Positions 50,169-59,069 are shown, numbered from the stretch's first letter. The stretch: DNA of 64,000 bases from Streptomyces vilmorinianum (GCF_005517195.1 NZ_CP040244.1:1878001-1942000), one strand, 5' to 3'. The notes: generated from the letters alone by a model not told the origin. Translations and numbers: made by a program.

Positions 50169-51197
50169 GTGGCGTCCCACCGTCGTCCCAAGCAGCCGAG
50201 CCGCGCCCGCGTGACCGTGCTCACCGCGACCGCCGCCGCCGCGGTCGCCCTCACCGCCCAGAGCGGTGCCCAGGCCGCCCCGAAGCCGAAGATCGACGAC
50301 GTGAAGTCGAAGGTCGACAAGCTGCACCACGAGGCCGAGGAGGCCACGGAGCAGTACAACCTGGCCGAGGAGCGCCGCGGCAAGCTGCAGAAGGAGATCG
50401 GCGCCCTTCAGGACAAGGTGGCCCGCGGCCAGGAGGAGCTCAACACCCTCCGGAACAACATCGGTTCGGTCGCCAGCGCGCAGTACCGCTCCGGTGGCAT
50501 CGACCCGGCCATCCAGCTCTTCCTCTCCTCCGACCCGGACACCTACCTCGACAAGGCGTCCGCGATCGACCAGCTCGGCGCCAAGCAGGCCGACGTGCTC
50601 CAGTCGATCCAGGCCAAGCAGCGCACTCTCGCCCAGCAGCGCGCCGAGGCGACGACGAAGCTCGCCGACCTCGAGGACGTCCGCAAGACGCTCGGCGAGA
50701 AGAAGAAGGCCTTCCAGGGCAAGCTCGCCGAGGCCCAGAAGCTGCTCAACACCCTCACCGCCGCCGAGCGCGCGCGGATCCAGGAGGAGGAGCAGCGCGC
50801 CAGCCGCGCCGCGGGTGAGCGCGTCGACCTCGGCAACGAGGTCCCGGCCTCGCAGCGTGGCGCCGCCGCGCTCAACGCCGCCGCCACCCAGCTCGGCAAG
50901 CCGTACGTCTCCGGCGCCGAGGGCCCCAACTCGTACGACTGCTCCGGTCTGACGCAGTGGGCCTACCGCCAGGCCGGCGTCTCCATCAGCCGCACCACGT
51001 ACACCCAGCAGAACGACGGCGTGAAGATCGGCCGCAGCCAGCTCAAGCCGGGCGACCTGGTCTTCTTCAACAGCCTTTCGCACGTGGGTCTGTACGCGGG
51101 CAACAACACGATCCTGCACGCCCCCAAGCCCGGCGCCGTGGTCCGCTACGAGTCGATGAGCTACATGGGCACCTTCCAGTTCGGCGTGCGCATCTGA
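50169..51197 (+). CDS. NlpC/P60 peptidoglycan endopeptidase, copy 1
   Basis: This 342-residue secreted cell-wall hydrolase has a signal peptide (to AQAAPKP, about 38), a long coiled coil (40-215) and a C-terminal NlpC/P60 domain: catalytic Cys in SYDCSGLTQWAYRQAG, His in SLSHVGLYAGN. Family members cut D-Glu-mDAP bonds, and coiled coils like this often hold them inactive (RipA, SteAB-type systems). GTG 50169 has AAGGAG 9 bases upstream. The next gene is a paralogue; both open with the identical VASHRRP sequence. Confidence 0.9.
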   Translation: MASHRRPKQPSRARVTVLTATAAAAVALTAQSGAQAAPKPKIDDVKSKVDKLHHEAEEATEQYNLAEERRGKLQKEIGALQDKVARGQEELNTLRNNIGSVASAQYRSGGIDPAIQLFLSSDPDTYLDKASAIDQLGAKQADVLQSIQAKQRTLAQQRAEATTKLADLEDVRKTLGEKKKAFQGKLAEAQKLLNTLTAAERARIQEEEQRASRAAGERVDLGNEVPASQRGAAALNAAATQLGKPYVSGAEGPNSYDCSGLTQWAYRQAGVSISRTTYTQQNDGVKIGRSQLKPGDLVFFNSLSHVGLYAGNNTILHAPKPGAVVRYESMSYMGTFQFGVRI

Positions 51198-51247
51198 CGC
51201 TTCCGGCCTGACGCCCAATCGGGTGGTTTGTCGCATCCTTCGCTGAC

Positions 51248-51290
51248 GTGACGCCCCGCTGGTGACCTGTGGTCTCCGGCGGGGCGTCAC
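51248..51290 (+). terminator. Hairpin after NlpC/P60 copy 1
   Basis: The 12-bp stem GTGACGCCCCGC with GCGGGGCGTCAC is followed by TTTGTG. It begins 51 bp past the stop, so the second copy needs its own promoter. Confidence 0.8.
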
Positions 51291-51382
51291 TTTGTGTGCC
51301 CGCGGCCTTCGTTGGACGCGGAGTGATCACCGGCTACTGTCTGCCGCGCCAGTCTGGGTAACAGCCGAACGGAGCGCGATAC

Positions 51383-52399
51383 GTGGCGTCCCACCGACGA
51401 CCCGCGAGGGTCACCGTCCTGACCGCCGCCGCGGCAACTGCCGCCACGGCCTTCGGCGCCGTCCCGGCGAGTGCCGACCCGAGCGGCACCCCGGAGGCGA
51501 CGCGCGCCACCGTCGACCGGCTCTTCGAGGAGGCCGAACAGGCCACCGAGGGCTACAACAAGGCCGACGAGAAGGCGGACACGCTGCGCAGGACCGTCTC
51601 CCAGGCGCAGGGCAGCGTGGCGCGCGGCCAGGAGCGCATCAACCGCATGCGGGGCGCGCTCGGTTCGGTCGCCGGAGCCCAGTACCGCTCCGGAGGCATC
51701 GACCCCGCCCTCGCGCTGCTGCTCTCCGCCGACCCCGACTCGTACCTCGACCGGGCCTCCGTGCTCGACCGGGTCGCCGCCCGGCAGGGGGTGGCGCTGA
51801 GCCGACTCCAGCGCGAGCAGCAGCGGCTGAACCAGGAGCGGACCGAGGCCGGACGGCTCCTCGCCGAGCTGGAGCGCAGCCGGACCCAGGTCGCCCTGCA
51901 CAAGCGCACGGTCGAGCGGAAGCTCGCCGAGGCCCGGCGGCTGCTGGCGTCCCTGACCGAGGAGGAGCGCGCCGACTTCGACCGGGCCTCGCGGTCGGGC
52001 CGGGCCGCACTCGACGAGGAGCCGCCGCCGCTCGCCGACCTCGGCCCGGTCTCCTCGCGGGCCGCCGCCGCGGTGATCGCGGCCCGCAGCGCCATCGGCC
52101 GGCCGTATGTGTGGGGCGCGACCGGCCCGTCCGCCTTCGACTGTTCGGGCCTGATGGTCTGGTCGTACCGGCAGGCCGGGATCAGCCTGCCGCGGACCTC
52201 GCAGGCCCAGCGGAGCGCGGGACGGCACGTGCCGCTCTCGCAGGCGCAGCCCGGTGACCTGGTGACGTACCGCAGCGACGCCAGCCACGTCGGGATCTAC
52301 GCGGGCAACGGACAGGTGATCCACGCCCCCTATCCCGGGGCGCGGGTGCGCTACGACCCCGTCGGGATGATGTCGCACGTGACGGTGACGCGGGTCTGA
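51383..52399 (+). CDS. NlpC/P60 peptidoglycan endopeptidase, copy 2
   Basis: This is a 338-residue paralogue of the preceding gene with the same layout: a signal peptide to ASADPSG, a coiled coil, and NlpC/P60 with catalytic Cys in AFDCSGLMVWSYRQAG and His in DASHVGIYAGN. The shared block YRSGGIDPA in the coiled coil shows common origin. GTG 51383 has GGAG 9-10 bases upstream, and a TGATCAC site lies at 51324-51330. Separate promoters suggest the two copies are regulated differently. Confidence 0.9.
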   Translation: MASHRRPARVTVLTAAAATAATAFGAVPASADPSGTPEATRATVDRLFEEAEQATEGYNKADEKADTLRRTVSQAQGSVARGQERINRMRGALGSVAGAQYRSGGIDPALALLLSADPDSYLDRASVLDRVAARQGVALSRLQREQQRLNQERTEAGRLLAELERSRTQVALHKRTVERKLAEARRLLASLTEEERADFDRASRSGRAALDEEPPPLADLGPVSSRAAAAVIAARSAIGRPYVWGATGPSAFDCSGLMVWSYRQAGISLPRTSQAQRSAGRHVPLSQAQPGDLVTYRSDASHVGIYAGNGQVIHAPYPGARVRYDPVGMMSHVTVTRV

Positions 52400-52422
52400 C
52401 GCTCCCCCGTACGATCGGGGGC

Positions 52423-53652
52423 GTGGCAGGTCAGGGGAGTGGAGCGGCGCGGCGAGCGGCCGTGTGTCTGCTCGCCGCCCTGCTGGCCCTCGCCGGATGC
52501 GCGGCCCCGGAGCCGGCCGACCCCGCGCCTCGGGAGATCAGGGCGCTCCTGGACCGGCACGCGCGGGCCGTCCTCGCCCGCGACGAGGCGGCCTTCTCCG
52601 TCGCGCTCGACCCCTCGCTCGCGCCGACGGCGCTCAAGGAGTTCGAGCACCTGGCCGAGGTGCCGCTGGAGTCGTGGGGCTACCGGCTCAAGGCCGTCGA
52701 GCGGCAGGGCGGGGACCGCGCGGGCGAGGACCGGGTGACCGTTCGCGCCGAGCTGAGCTATCGGATCAGCGGCTACGACTCCGGGCCCGTCACCACCGAG
52801 CGCGTGCTGGACCTGACCGAGCGGGACGGGCGGTGGTACGTGACCGGCGACCGGCCCGGCGAGGGCGCCGGTCAGCAGCTGTGGCAGCAGGGCGAGGTGG
52901 AGGCGGTACGGGGAGGGCGGAGCCTCGTCCTCGGGGTCGGGCAGCCGGAGGAGCGCCTGAAGGCGATCGCGGCGGCGGCCGACCGGGCGGTGCCCGCGGT
53001 CTCGGCGGCCTGGCCGGAGAAGTGGGCGGGCCGCGTGGTGGTGCTCGTCCCGGCCTCCCTGGACGCCATGGGCGGGCTGCTGGGGGCGCCGGCGGCCTCG
53101 TACCGGGGGATCGCGGCCGTCACGACCGGCGAGATCGGCGGCGGCCCGGACGCGCCCGCGGACCGGGTGATCGTCAACCCGGACGCGTACGGGGTCCTCG
53201 GCGACTTCGGCCAGCAGGTCGTCCTCACCCACGAGACGACGCACGTGGCCACCCGCGCCGACACCTCCGCGTCCACGCCGGTGTGGCTGTCCGAGGGCTT
53301 CGCCGACTGGGTGGCCTACCGCGGCTCGGGCCGCACGGCCGCCCAGGCGGCCCCGGAACTGCACCGCGCGGTCCGCGCGGGCGACCTCCCGGCCGGCCTC
53401 CCGGACGACCAGGCCTTCGCCTTCGGCGGCGACGCGGAGGCCCTGGCGCGGGCGTACGAGGGCGGCTGGCTGGCCTGCGCGCTGATCGCGGAACGGTGGG
53501 GCGAGGCGAAGCTGACCGCCTTCTACCGCACAGTGGGCGCCCACCCGCAACGCGAGGGCGCGGTCGAAAAGGCCCTGACCGAGGTCCTCGCCACGACCCC
53601 CGAGGCCTTCACGACCGCTTGGCGGGACTTCCTGCGGCAACGGCTGGGGTAG
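52423..53652 (+). CDS. Lipoprotein with a HETTH metallopeptidase-like domain
   Basis: This 409-residue protein has a lipoprotein signal (CLLAALLALAGC, Cys about 25), a region of about 130 residues resembling a small secreted NTF2-like fold (WYVTGDRPGEG), and a gluzincin-like domain with HETTH and WLSEGFADWVAYRG. In zinc peptidases such as M1 these supply two His ligands, the catalytic Glu and the second Glu ligand. It is probably an extracellular membrane-bound peptidase. GTG 52423 has TACGAT 7 bases upstream and no Shine-Dalgarno sequence, indicating a leaderless mRNA. Confidence 0.75.
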   Translation: MAGQGSGAARRAAVCLLAALLALAGCAAPEPADPAPREIRALLDRHARAVLARDEAAFSVALDPSLAPTALKEFEHLAEVPLESWGYRLKAVERQGGDRAGEDRVTVRAELSYRISGYDSGPVTTERVLDLTERDGRWYVTGDRPGEGAGQQLWQQGEVEAVRGGRSLVLGVGQPEERLKAIAAAADRAVPAVSAAWPEKWAGRVVVLVPASLDAMGGLLGAPAASYRGIAAVTTGEIGGGPDAPADRVIVNPDAYGVLGDFGQQVVLTHETTHVATRADTSASTPVWLSEGFADWVAYRGSGRTAAQAAPELHRAVRAGDLPAGLPDDQAFAFGGDAEALARAYEGGWLACALIAERWGEAKLTAFYRTVGAHPQREGAVEKALTEVLATTPEAFTTAWRDFLRQRLG

Positions 53653-53976
53653 GGACGGGCTCTCCCGGCCACGCGGCGCGGACACCCACGCGGCCGCCCG
53701 CCGGGACCGGCCGCCGACCGGAGCGGCGCCTGCGGTCGGCCTACCGCCGCGGTCCGTCCCCGGCTCCCGGCCGGGACGCGCCGCCGCCTGCCGGGCGAGG
53801 AGGGGGCTTCAAGCTCTCGGGTGGGGTTGTGCTGTCGGCGCCTTGCGGGAACTCCTGCGGCAGCGGCTGAAGCAACGACGGGTCTCCGGCCCGCGGGCCC
53901 GTGCCCGGCTCCCGGGTGGGAGGGGGCTGTGGCTCGGCCGCCGGCGTGCGTAGCCCGCCGACCGACGCCGGGGGCC
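53653..53976. other. Gene-free region with a decayed copy of the upstream gene's 3' end
   Basis: No gene with a credible start is seen in these 324 bp. Bases 53838-53865 resemble 53617-53644, the last codons of the HETTH lipoprotein gene, and the similarity continues weakly to about 53890. One frame reads ALRELLRQRL against AWRDFLRQRL in the intact gene. This looks like the remnant of a tandem paralogue. No terminator is obvious. Confidence 0.45.
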
Positions 53977-54570
53977 TCAGGGTTCTTGGGCCTGGGCAGG
54001 GGCGTCGGTGCGCTCCAAGTGCGTCAGGGTCTCCGTGAGCCACTCCTTCTCCGCCGTGCCCGTCGCGCGGGCGATGCGGAGCATGCCCTGGCGGAAGAGG
54101 TCCGGTTCCTGCTCCGCGCGGACCGGGGTGCCGTTCTCGTAGAAGAAGCTCGCGGGGGTGTTCAGGAAGGCCTGGCGGCGGCGCAGGACGGCCGCCTGGT
54201 CCGTCGGGGAGGGGAGGTGGCCGAGGAAGGCCAGCAGCGTGAAGAAGCGCTGGCCGTCGGTGATGTCCGCGTCCTTGGGGTCGCGCAGCCGGGCGAACAG
54301 TTCCTCCCGGCCCTCGGCGGTCAGCGAGAGCGTCCGGCGCGGGGCCGCGCTCGTGCCCGGCTCCGTGCGGCGTTCCAGCAGGCCCGCCTTCACCATGCGG
54401 GTGATCGCCGGGTAGAGGGCCCCGTCGCTGACCGGGCGGACATGGCCGCTCAGCCCCTGGATGCGGTCCTTCAACTCGTACCCGTGCAGCGGCTTCTCGT
54501 ACAGAAAGCCGAGGATCGTCAGCTCCAGCACCCGCCCCTCCTTCGCGCTTGTCCCGGACCCGCCCGCCAT
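53977..54570 (-). CDS. PadR-family transcriptional regulator
   Basis: This 197-residue repressor-like protein has the winged-helix PadR domain LELTILGFLYEKPLHGYELK and DGALYPAITRMVKAGLLER, followed by a C-terminal helical dimerisation domain. PadR proteins respond to phenolics or drugs and often repress an adjacent pump. ATG 54570 has GAGGT upstream. It is divergent from a MATE gene across twin palindromes, so autoregulation plus pump control is likely. Confidence 0.9.
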   Translation of the reverse strand: MAGGSGTSAKEGRVLELTILGFLYEKPLHGYELKDRIQGLSGHVRPVSDGALYPAITRMVKAGLLERRTEPGTSAAPRRTLSLTAEGREELFARLRDPKDADITDGQRFFTLLAFLGHLPSPTDQAAVLRRRQAFLNTPASFFYENGTPVRAEQEPDLFRQGMLRIARATGTAEKEWLTETLTHLERTDAPAQAQEP

Positions 54571-54581
54571 GCTACCTCTTT

Positions 54582-54610
54582 TCGAGGTGCCTCGAATCGA
54601 GGTATCTCGA
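54582..54610. promoter_or_regulatory. Twin 14-bp palindromes between padR and the MATE gene
   Basis: TCGAGGTGCCTCGA (54582-54595) and TCGAGGTATCTCGA (54597-54610) stand one base apart in the 55-bp divergent gap. They are probably the binding sites of the PadR protein and overlap both promoters. Confidence 0.72.
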
Positions 54611-54625
54611 AACGAGGGGGCGGCC

Positions 54626-55945
54626 ATGACACACCGACGCACACTGATCCGGCTCGCGTACCCGGTCTACGGCGAACTCCTGGCCTCGGTCGCCGCCGGC
54701 ATCATCGGCATGGTCTGGGTCGCCCGACTCGGCGGCGACGCCGTCGCGGCCGTCGCCGTCGCCACCAACGTGGAGAACGTGGCTCTCGGCGTCGTCCTCA
54801 TGGCCGCCTCCGGCACCACCGTCCTCGTCGCCCGCGCCCGCGGCGCCGAGGACCCCGGCGCCGTCCGCGCCGCCGTCCGCGGCGGACTGCTGCTCGGCGC
54901 CCTGCTCGTCCCGCCCGTCGCCCTCGGCGGCTACCTGCTGCGCGAACCCCTCGCCCGCCTCGTCCTCGGCGGCGCCGACACCCCCGCCCTCGCCCTCGCC
55001 ACCGCCTACTTCGCGATCTCGCTCCCCGGCACGGCCGTCTTCTTCGCCACCACCGTCCTCGACGGCGTCCTCAAAGGCGCGGGCGACACCCGCACCCCCA
55101 TGAGCCTCGCCTTCCTCGCCAACGGACTGATCCTGGTCCTCGACCCGCTGCTCATCCACGCCTACGGAGTGCGCGGCGCCGCCCTCGCCACCGTCATCGG
55201 CCGCACCGTCGCCCTCGGCGCCGGACTGATCGCCCTGCGCCGCAACCCGCTCCTCCGGGCCGCGCGCACCGCCCCGCCCTCGGAAGGGACCGCCGCCGCC
55301 CTGCGCCGTACGCTGCGGACCGGACTGCCCATGTCCGCCGACTTCGTCGTACGGATGGCCGGGGCCCTCGCCCTCGTCGCCGTCGTGGCCCGGCTCGGGG
55401 TGACCCAGGTCGCCGCGTACGGCATCGCCACCAAGACCATGTACGTCGCCACCATGGCGTTCTACGCCGTACGCCAGGCCACCGCCATCCACACCGCCCA
55501 CCTGCTCGGCGCGGGCCGCGACGAACGCCGGGCCGTCGCCCGGCAGGCCCTGCTCCTCGGCGGTGTCCTCGGCACGGCCGCCGCCGGCCTGCTGCTCCTC
55601 ACCGCCGGCCTCGTCATGCGCGGCTTCGGGGCGGAGCCGGACGTGGCGGCCGCCGGAGCCCTCTTCCTGCGCTGCCTCGGGCCGTATCTGGTGCTCATGG
55701 CCGGGTTCATCGCCGTCGCCGGAGTCCTCGAAGGCAGTGGCGGCAGCCCACGGCTCGCCAGGATCACCGTCGTGGGTGTCCTCGCCCAACTCCCGCTCGC
55801 GTACGCCCTGTCGGGCCTCGGACTGCCCGGAATCTGCCTGGCCATGGGGCTGGCGATGGCGGGCCAGTGCGCGGCCCTGGCCCTGCTGCACCGCCGTACG
55901 CCCACCGCTCAGGCGACGGGCAGGGTCCTCGCCCGCTCGGCCTGA
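54626..55945 (+). CDS. MATE-family multidrug efflux protein
   Basis: This 439-residue exporter has 12 helices in two similar halves. It opens TLIRLAYPVYGELLASVAAG and contains VARLGGDAVAAVAVATNV, the usual MATE N-lobe sequence; LDGVLKGAGDTRTPM is the conserved helix-5 loop. ATG 54626 has GAGGGGG 6 bases upstream. It is controlled, by inference, by the divergent PadR protein. Its 3' end overlaps the convergent GT87 gene by 37 bp. Confidence 0.9.
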   Translation: MTHRRTLIRLAYPVYGELLASVAAGIIGMVWVARLGGDAVAAVAVATNVENVALGVVLMAASGTTVLVARARGAEDPGAVRAAVRGGLLLGALLVPPVALGGYLLREPLARLVLGGADTPALALATAYFAISLPGTAVFFATTVLDGVLKGAGDTRTPMSLAFLANGLILVLDPLLIHAYGVRGAALATVIGRTVALGAGLIALRRNPLLRAARTAPPSEGTAAALRRTLRTGLPMSADFVVRMAGALALVAVVARLGVTQVAAYGIATKTMYVATMAFYAVRQATAIHTAHLLGAGRDERRAVARQALLLGGVLGTAAAGLLLLTAGLVMRGFGAEPDVAAAGALFLRCLGPYLVLMAGFIAVAGVLEGSGGSPRLARITVVGVLAQLPLAYALSGLGLPGICLAMGLAMAGQCAALALLHRRTPTAQATGRVLARSA

Positions 55946-57168
55946 ACGGGGATCTTCACCGGAGTCAGGCGCGGCTCGGTCACCGTCTGGTGCCACAGGA
56001 CGCGGCAGGCGGAGAGCGAGGCGGCGACCAGCAGACCGTTGCGTACGAGCAGCAGCGCGATGCCCAGCGGGTCGCTGTCCGTCACGTGCGAGAACCACAC
56101 AGGGAACTCGAACTGCGTCACCGCCGTCGCCCACACCACCAGATGCGCGGGCCGGTGCATCCGGCTCGCCCGGTAGGCCAGGCACACGGCGGCCAGGCCG
56201 ACCAGCCAGATCATGTACTGGGGGCTGATCACCCGGCTCGTCGTGGTGAACAGCAGCACCGCCACGAACGCCGCGTCCGCCGGCGTCGTCGTCGCGAAGA
56301 CACGGGCCCTGATCCGCCACACCAGCAGCCAGCCGAAGGAGGCCATCGTCAGGGCCATGGTCACGGTGGAGACGGTGGAGACGTACGGGCCGAGGAACTC
56401 GATCGAGCCGTAGTTCATCCGCGCCTCGCCGTCCCAGCCGAGGTGCCGGGCCACATGGAAGAGCATCGCGCCCAGGGACTCGAGCTCCAGCCCCCGTTCG
56501 CGCTGGAAGGTCAGGAAGGCCAGCGCCCCCGGCGCCGCGAGCACACACAGGAGCAGCAGTCCGGCCGCCGCGCCCGCCGCCGTCGACCACGAGCGGAAGG
56601 TGGCGCGGCCGCGCGGCGTGCCGACGAGCAGCAGCGCGGGCCACACCTTGAGCATCGCGCCGAAACCGGCGAGGGCACCGAGCACGCGCGGGCGCCGCAG
56701 ACCGGCGAGGAGCGCGGCCACGGCGACCGCGGTGACCATCAGGTCGTAGCGGGCGTACGCGGTCGGGCCGAGCAGTGGCACGCCCGCGATCCAGATCCAG
56801 GCGCCGTGCGCGCTCCGGCCCTTGCGTCGCCCCGTGTACATGAGCAGCCCGAAGACGAGCGCGTCGCACAGGAGGGCGAGGACGAAGAAGGCGGCGGAGT
56901 AGCCGAGGAACGGCAGCAGGGCGGGGGCGAGGATCGCCAGGGCGGCGAGGGGTGGGTACTGCCAGGTCACGTCGTCCAGCGGGTACGTGCCGGTCTTCAG
57001 AACCTCGAACCAGCCCTGGTAGATCTGCTCGATGTCACTGGTGACGTCCGGTCCGGGGACGGTGACGACCTTGAAGACACACAGGAGCAGGACGATCCGG
57101 GTGAGCCCCCAGAGTATGTGGGGGTTCCTTCTCGCGCGCTCGGCAGCCGTACCCAGTACGCCCGTCAT
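55909..57168 (-). CDS. GT87-type polyprenol-phosphate mannosyltransferase
   Basis: This 419-residue membrane protein has about 10 helices. The first extracytoplasmic loop carries acidic residues (PGPDVTSDIEQIYQGWFEVL), as in GT-C enzymes. VLGALAGFGAMLKVWPALLL and SPQYMIWLVGLAAV are typical of GT87. Mycobacterial relatives (Rv2181, PimE) add alpha-mannose to PIM and lipomannan. ATG 57168 has GAGG 8 bases upstream. The divergent PimB-like gene makes a shared mannolipid pathway plausible. Confidence 0.82.
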   Translation of the reverse strand: MTGVLGTAAERARRNPHILWGLTRIVLLLCVFKVVTVPGPDVTSDIEQIYQGWFEVLKTGTYPLDDVTWQYPPLAALAILAPALLPFLGYSAAFFVLALLCDALVFGLLMYTGRRKGRSAHGAWIWIAGVPLLGPTAYARYDLMVTAVAVAALLAGLRRPRVLGALAGFGAMLKVWPALLLVGTPRGRATFRSWSTAAGAAAGLLLLCVLAAPGALAFLTFQRERGLELESLGAMLFHVARHLGWDGEARMNYGSIEFLGPYVSTVSTVTMALTMASFGWLLVWRIRARVFATTTPADAAFVAVLLFTTTSRVISPQYMIWLVGLAAVCLAYRASRMHRPAHLVVWATAVTQFEFPVWFSHVTDSDPLGIALLLVRNGLLVAASLSACRVLWHQTVTEPRLTPVKIPVQAERARTLPVA

Positions 57169-57265
57169 TCCTGCCTCGTCCCTTCCTGTCGGTCAGTCGG
57201 TCGGTCCGCGCCTGCGGAGGGTGGTGTTGCCGGGCGGGGGGTGCGGTCACGTACATTCGGCGACG

Positions 57266-58408
57266 ATGCACAAGACCCTGATCGTAACCAACGACTTCCC
57301 GCCTCGCCCCGGCGGAATCCAGGCGTTCCTGCACAACATGGCGCTGCGTCTGGATCCCGAGCGGATCGTGGTCTACGCCTCCACGTGGAAGCGCAGCCGC
57401 GAGGGGATCGAGGCGACCGCCGCGTTCGACGCGGAGCAGCCTTTCACGGTCGTGCGGGACAGCACCACCATGCTGTTGCCCACTCCTCGGGTCACCGCGC
57501 GGGCGACCGCGCTGCTGCGTGAGCACGACTGCGAATCCGTCTGGTTCGGGGCGGCGGCGCCGCTCGGACTGATGGCCCCCGCGCTGCGCAGGGCGGGCGC
57601 CCGGCGGATCGTCGCGACCACGCACGGCCATGAGGCGGGCTGGGCCCAGCTGCCGGGCGCGCGCCGGCTCCTGCGCCGGATCGGCGAGGGCACGGACACG
57701 ATCACGTACCTCGGCGAGTACACGCGCTCGCGGATCGCGACAGCCCTGACGCCGGCCGCCGCCGCGCGGATGGTGCAGCTCCCGCCGGGCGTCGACGAGA
57801 AGACCTTCCACCCGGGCTCGGGCGGCGAGGCGGTACGGGAACGGCTCGGGCTCAGCGACCGCCCCGTGGTCGTGTGCGTCTCGCGGCTCGTCCCGCGCAA
57901 GGGCCAGGACACGCTGATCCGGGCCATGCCGCGGATCCTGCGGCGGGTGCCGGACGCGGTGCTGCTGATCGTCGGGGGCGGCCCGTACGAGAAGGAGCTG
58001 AGGCGCCTCGCTGCGGCGACGGGCGTGGCCGATTCCGTACGGTTCACGGGCGCGGTCCCGTGGGAGGAGCTGCCGGCGCATTACGGCGCCGGCGACGTCT
58101 TCGCCATGCCCTGCCGCACGCGGCGCGGTGGCCTGGACGTCGAGGGCCTCGGCATCGTCTACCTGGAGGCCTCGGCCACCGGCCTCCCGGTCGTCGCCGG
58201 CGACTCGGGCGGCGCACCGGACGCGGTCCTGAACGGCGAGACGGGCTGGGTCGTCCACGGCGACGCCCCCGAGGAGTCCGCGGACCGCATCACGACGCTG
58301 CTGCTCGACCCCGAGCTCCGCGGCCGCATGGGCGAGCGCGGCCGCGACTGGGTCGAGGACCGCTGGCGCTGGGACCTGCTGGCGGAGCGCCTGAAGGAAC
58401 TGCTCTAG
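57266..58408 (+). CDS. pimB: PimB-type GT4 mannosyltransferase
   Basis: This 380-residue GT-B enzyme probably adds the second mannose to phosphatidyl-inositol mannoside from GDP-mannose. The N-terminus TLIVTNDFPPRPGGIQAFLH, the phosphate loop RLVPRKGQDTLIRAMP, and the C-terminal GLDVEGLGIVYLEASATGLP agree with Rv2188c-like PimB. ATG 57266 has TACATT 8 bases upstream and no Shine-Dalgarno sequence, so it is probably leaderless. It is divergent from the GT87 gene. Confidence 0.86.
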   Translation: MHKTLIVTNDFPPRPGGIQAFLHNMALRLDPERIVVYASTWKRSREGIEATAAFDAEQPFTVVRDSTTMLLPTPRVTARATALLREHDCESVWFGAAAPLGLMAPALRRAGARRIVATTHGHEAGWAQLPGARRLLRRIGEGTDTITYLGEYTRSRIATALTPAAAARMVQLPPGVDEKTFHPGSGGEAVRERLGLSDRPVVVCVSRLVPRKGQDTLIRAMPRILRRVPDAVLLIVGGGPYEKELRRLAAATGVADSVRFTGAVPWEELPAHYGAGDVFAMPCRTRRGGLDVEGLGIVYLEASATGLPVVAGDSGGAPDAVLNGETGWVVHGDAPEESADRITTLLLDPELRGRMGERGRDWVEDRWRWDLLAERLKELL

Positions 58409-58523
58409 CCCCACCCCGCTGGGCGCGGGCTCTGGGCGGGGCGCCCAAGGGGTGAGGTGGGGGCCCCGCGGGCCGAGGCGCGTGCCGAACGGGTCGGGCG
58501 TCATGACAACCGAGGGACGCACC

Positions 58524-58790
58524 ATGACTGATCGGCCGTGCAGACGTCTCGCGCACCTCTGCGGGCAGCCCACCAGCCGCCCGGACCGGCTCTTCGCCTT
58601 CGCCGTCTGGGCCGTGGCACTCGGCGTCGGCTTCGCGTTCTGGCGCCTGCCCGGGGTGCTGGTGGTGACCGCCGCGGCGCTTCTGCTCTTCGTGCTCTGC
58701 ACGGCTGTGCTGCTGCTCCGCGGCCACCGCACCCGCTGCGCGACGACGCGCGGAGCACGCGCGCTGGTCTCGATCACCGACGGCATCTGA
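58524..58790 (+). CDS. Small two-helix membrane protein
   Basis: This 88-residue protein has a Cys-containing basic N-terminus (TDRPCRRLAHLCGQ) and two adjacent helices (RLFAFAVWAVALGVGFAFW and VLVVTAAALLLFVLCTAVLL). ATG 58524 has GAGGGA 6 bases upstream; ATG 58503 is possible. Codon use supports coding. The function is unknown. Confidence 0.65.
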   Translation: MTDRPCRRLAHLCGQPTSRPDRLFAFAVWAVALGVGFAFWRLPGVLVVTAAALLLFVLCTAVLLLRGHRTRCATTRGARALVSITDGI

Positions 58791-59008
58791 CCGCGCCGCC
58801 GGCGCCGCGCGACCGCTGGGAGCGGGTCGAGTGTCCCCGCCTCCCCGGCATCCTCGGCGCGCGGGTGCCAGGAGCGTGCCGTGGCACAGCGGCCAGGCCC
58901 CCTCCGGGCCCCACGGGCGCATGCGGCCTGTGGCCTTCGGGCTCCACAACGCGGCCCAGCCACCCCGAGACCCCACGGACACCTGAGGCCTTCGGGCGCA
59001 CAACGCGG

Positions 59009-59050
59009 ACGGGCCCCGCAGGGCGCGTCGGGTGCGCCTGCGGGGCCCGT
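59009..59050. terminator. Hairpin between the small membrane protein and acyl-CoA synthetase genes
   Basis: The stem ACGGGCCCCGCAGG-type arm at 59009-59026 pairs with 59033-59050 around a GTCGG-rich loop. It ends 20 bp from the acyl-CoA synthetase stop. Two 27-bp near-direct repeats (58929-58955 and 58987-59012) precede it. Confidence 0.7.
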
Positions 59051-59069
59051 CTGGTGGCCGCCTACCGCC

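Noticed and set aside
58791..59008. Possible gene in the gap before the acyl-CoA synthetase terminator
   Set aside because: Frames here are Arg/Pro-rich, lack starts with ribosome-binding sites and include near-repeat sequence around TGGCCTTCGGGC.
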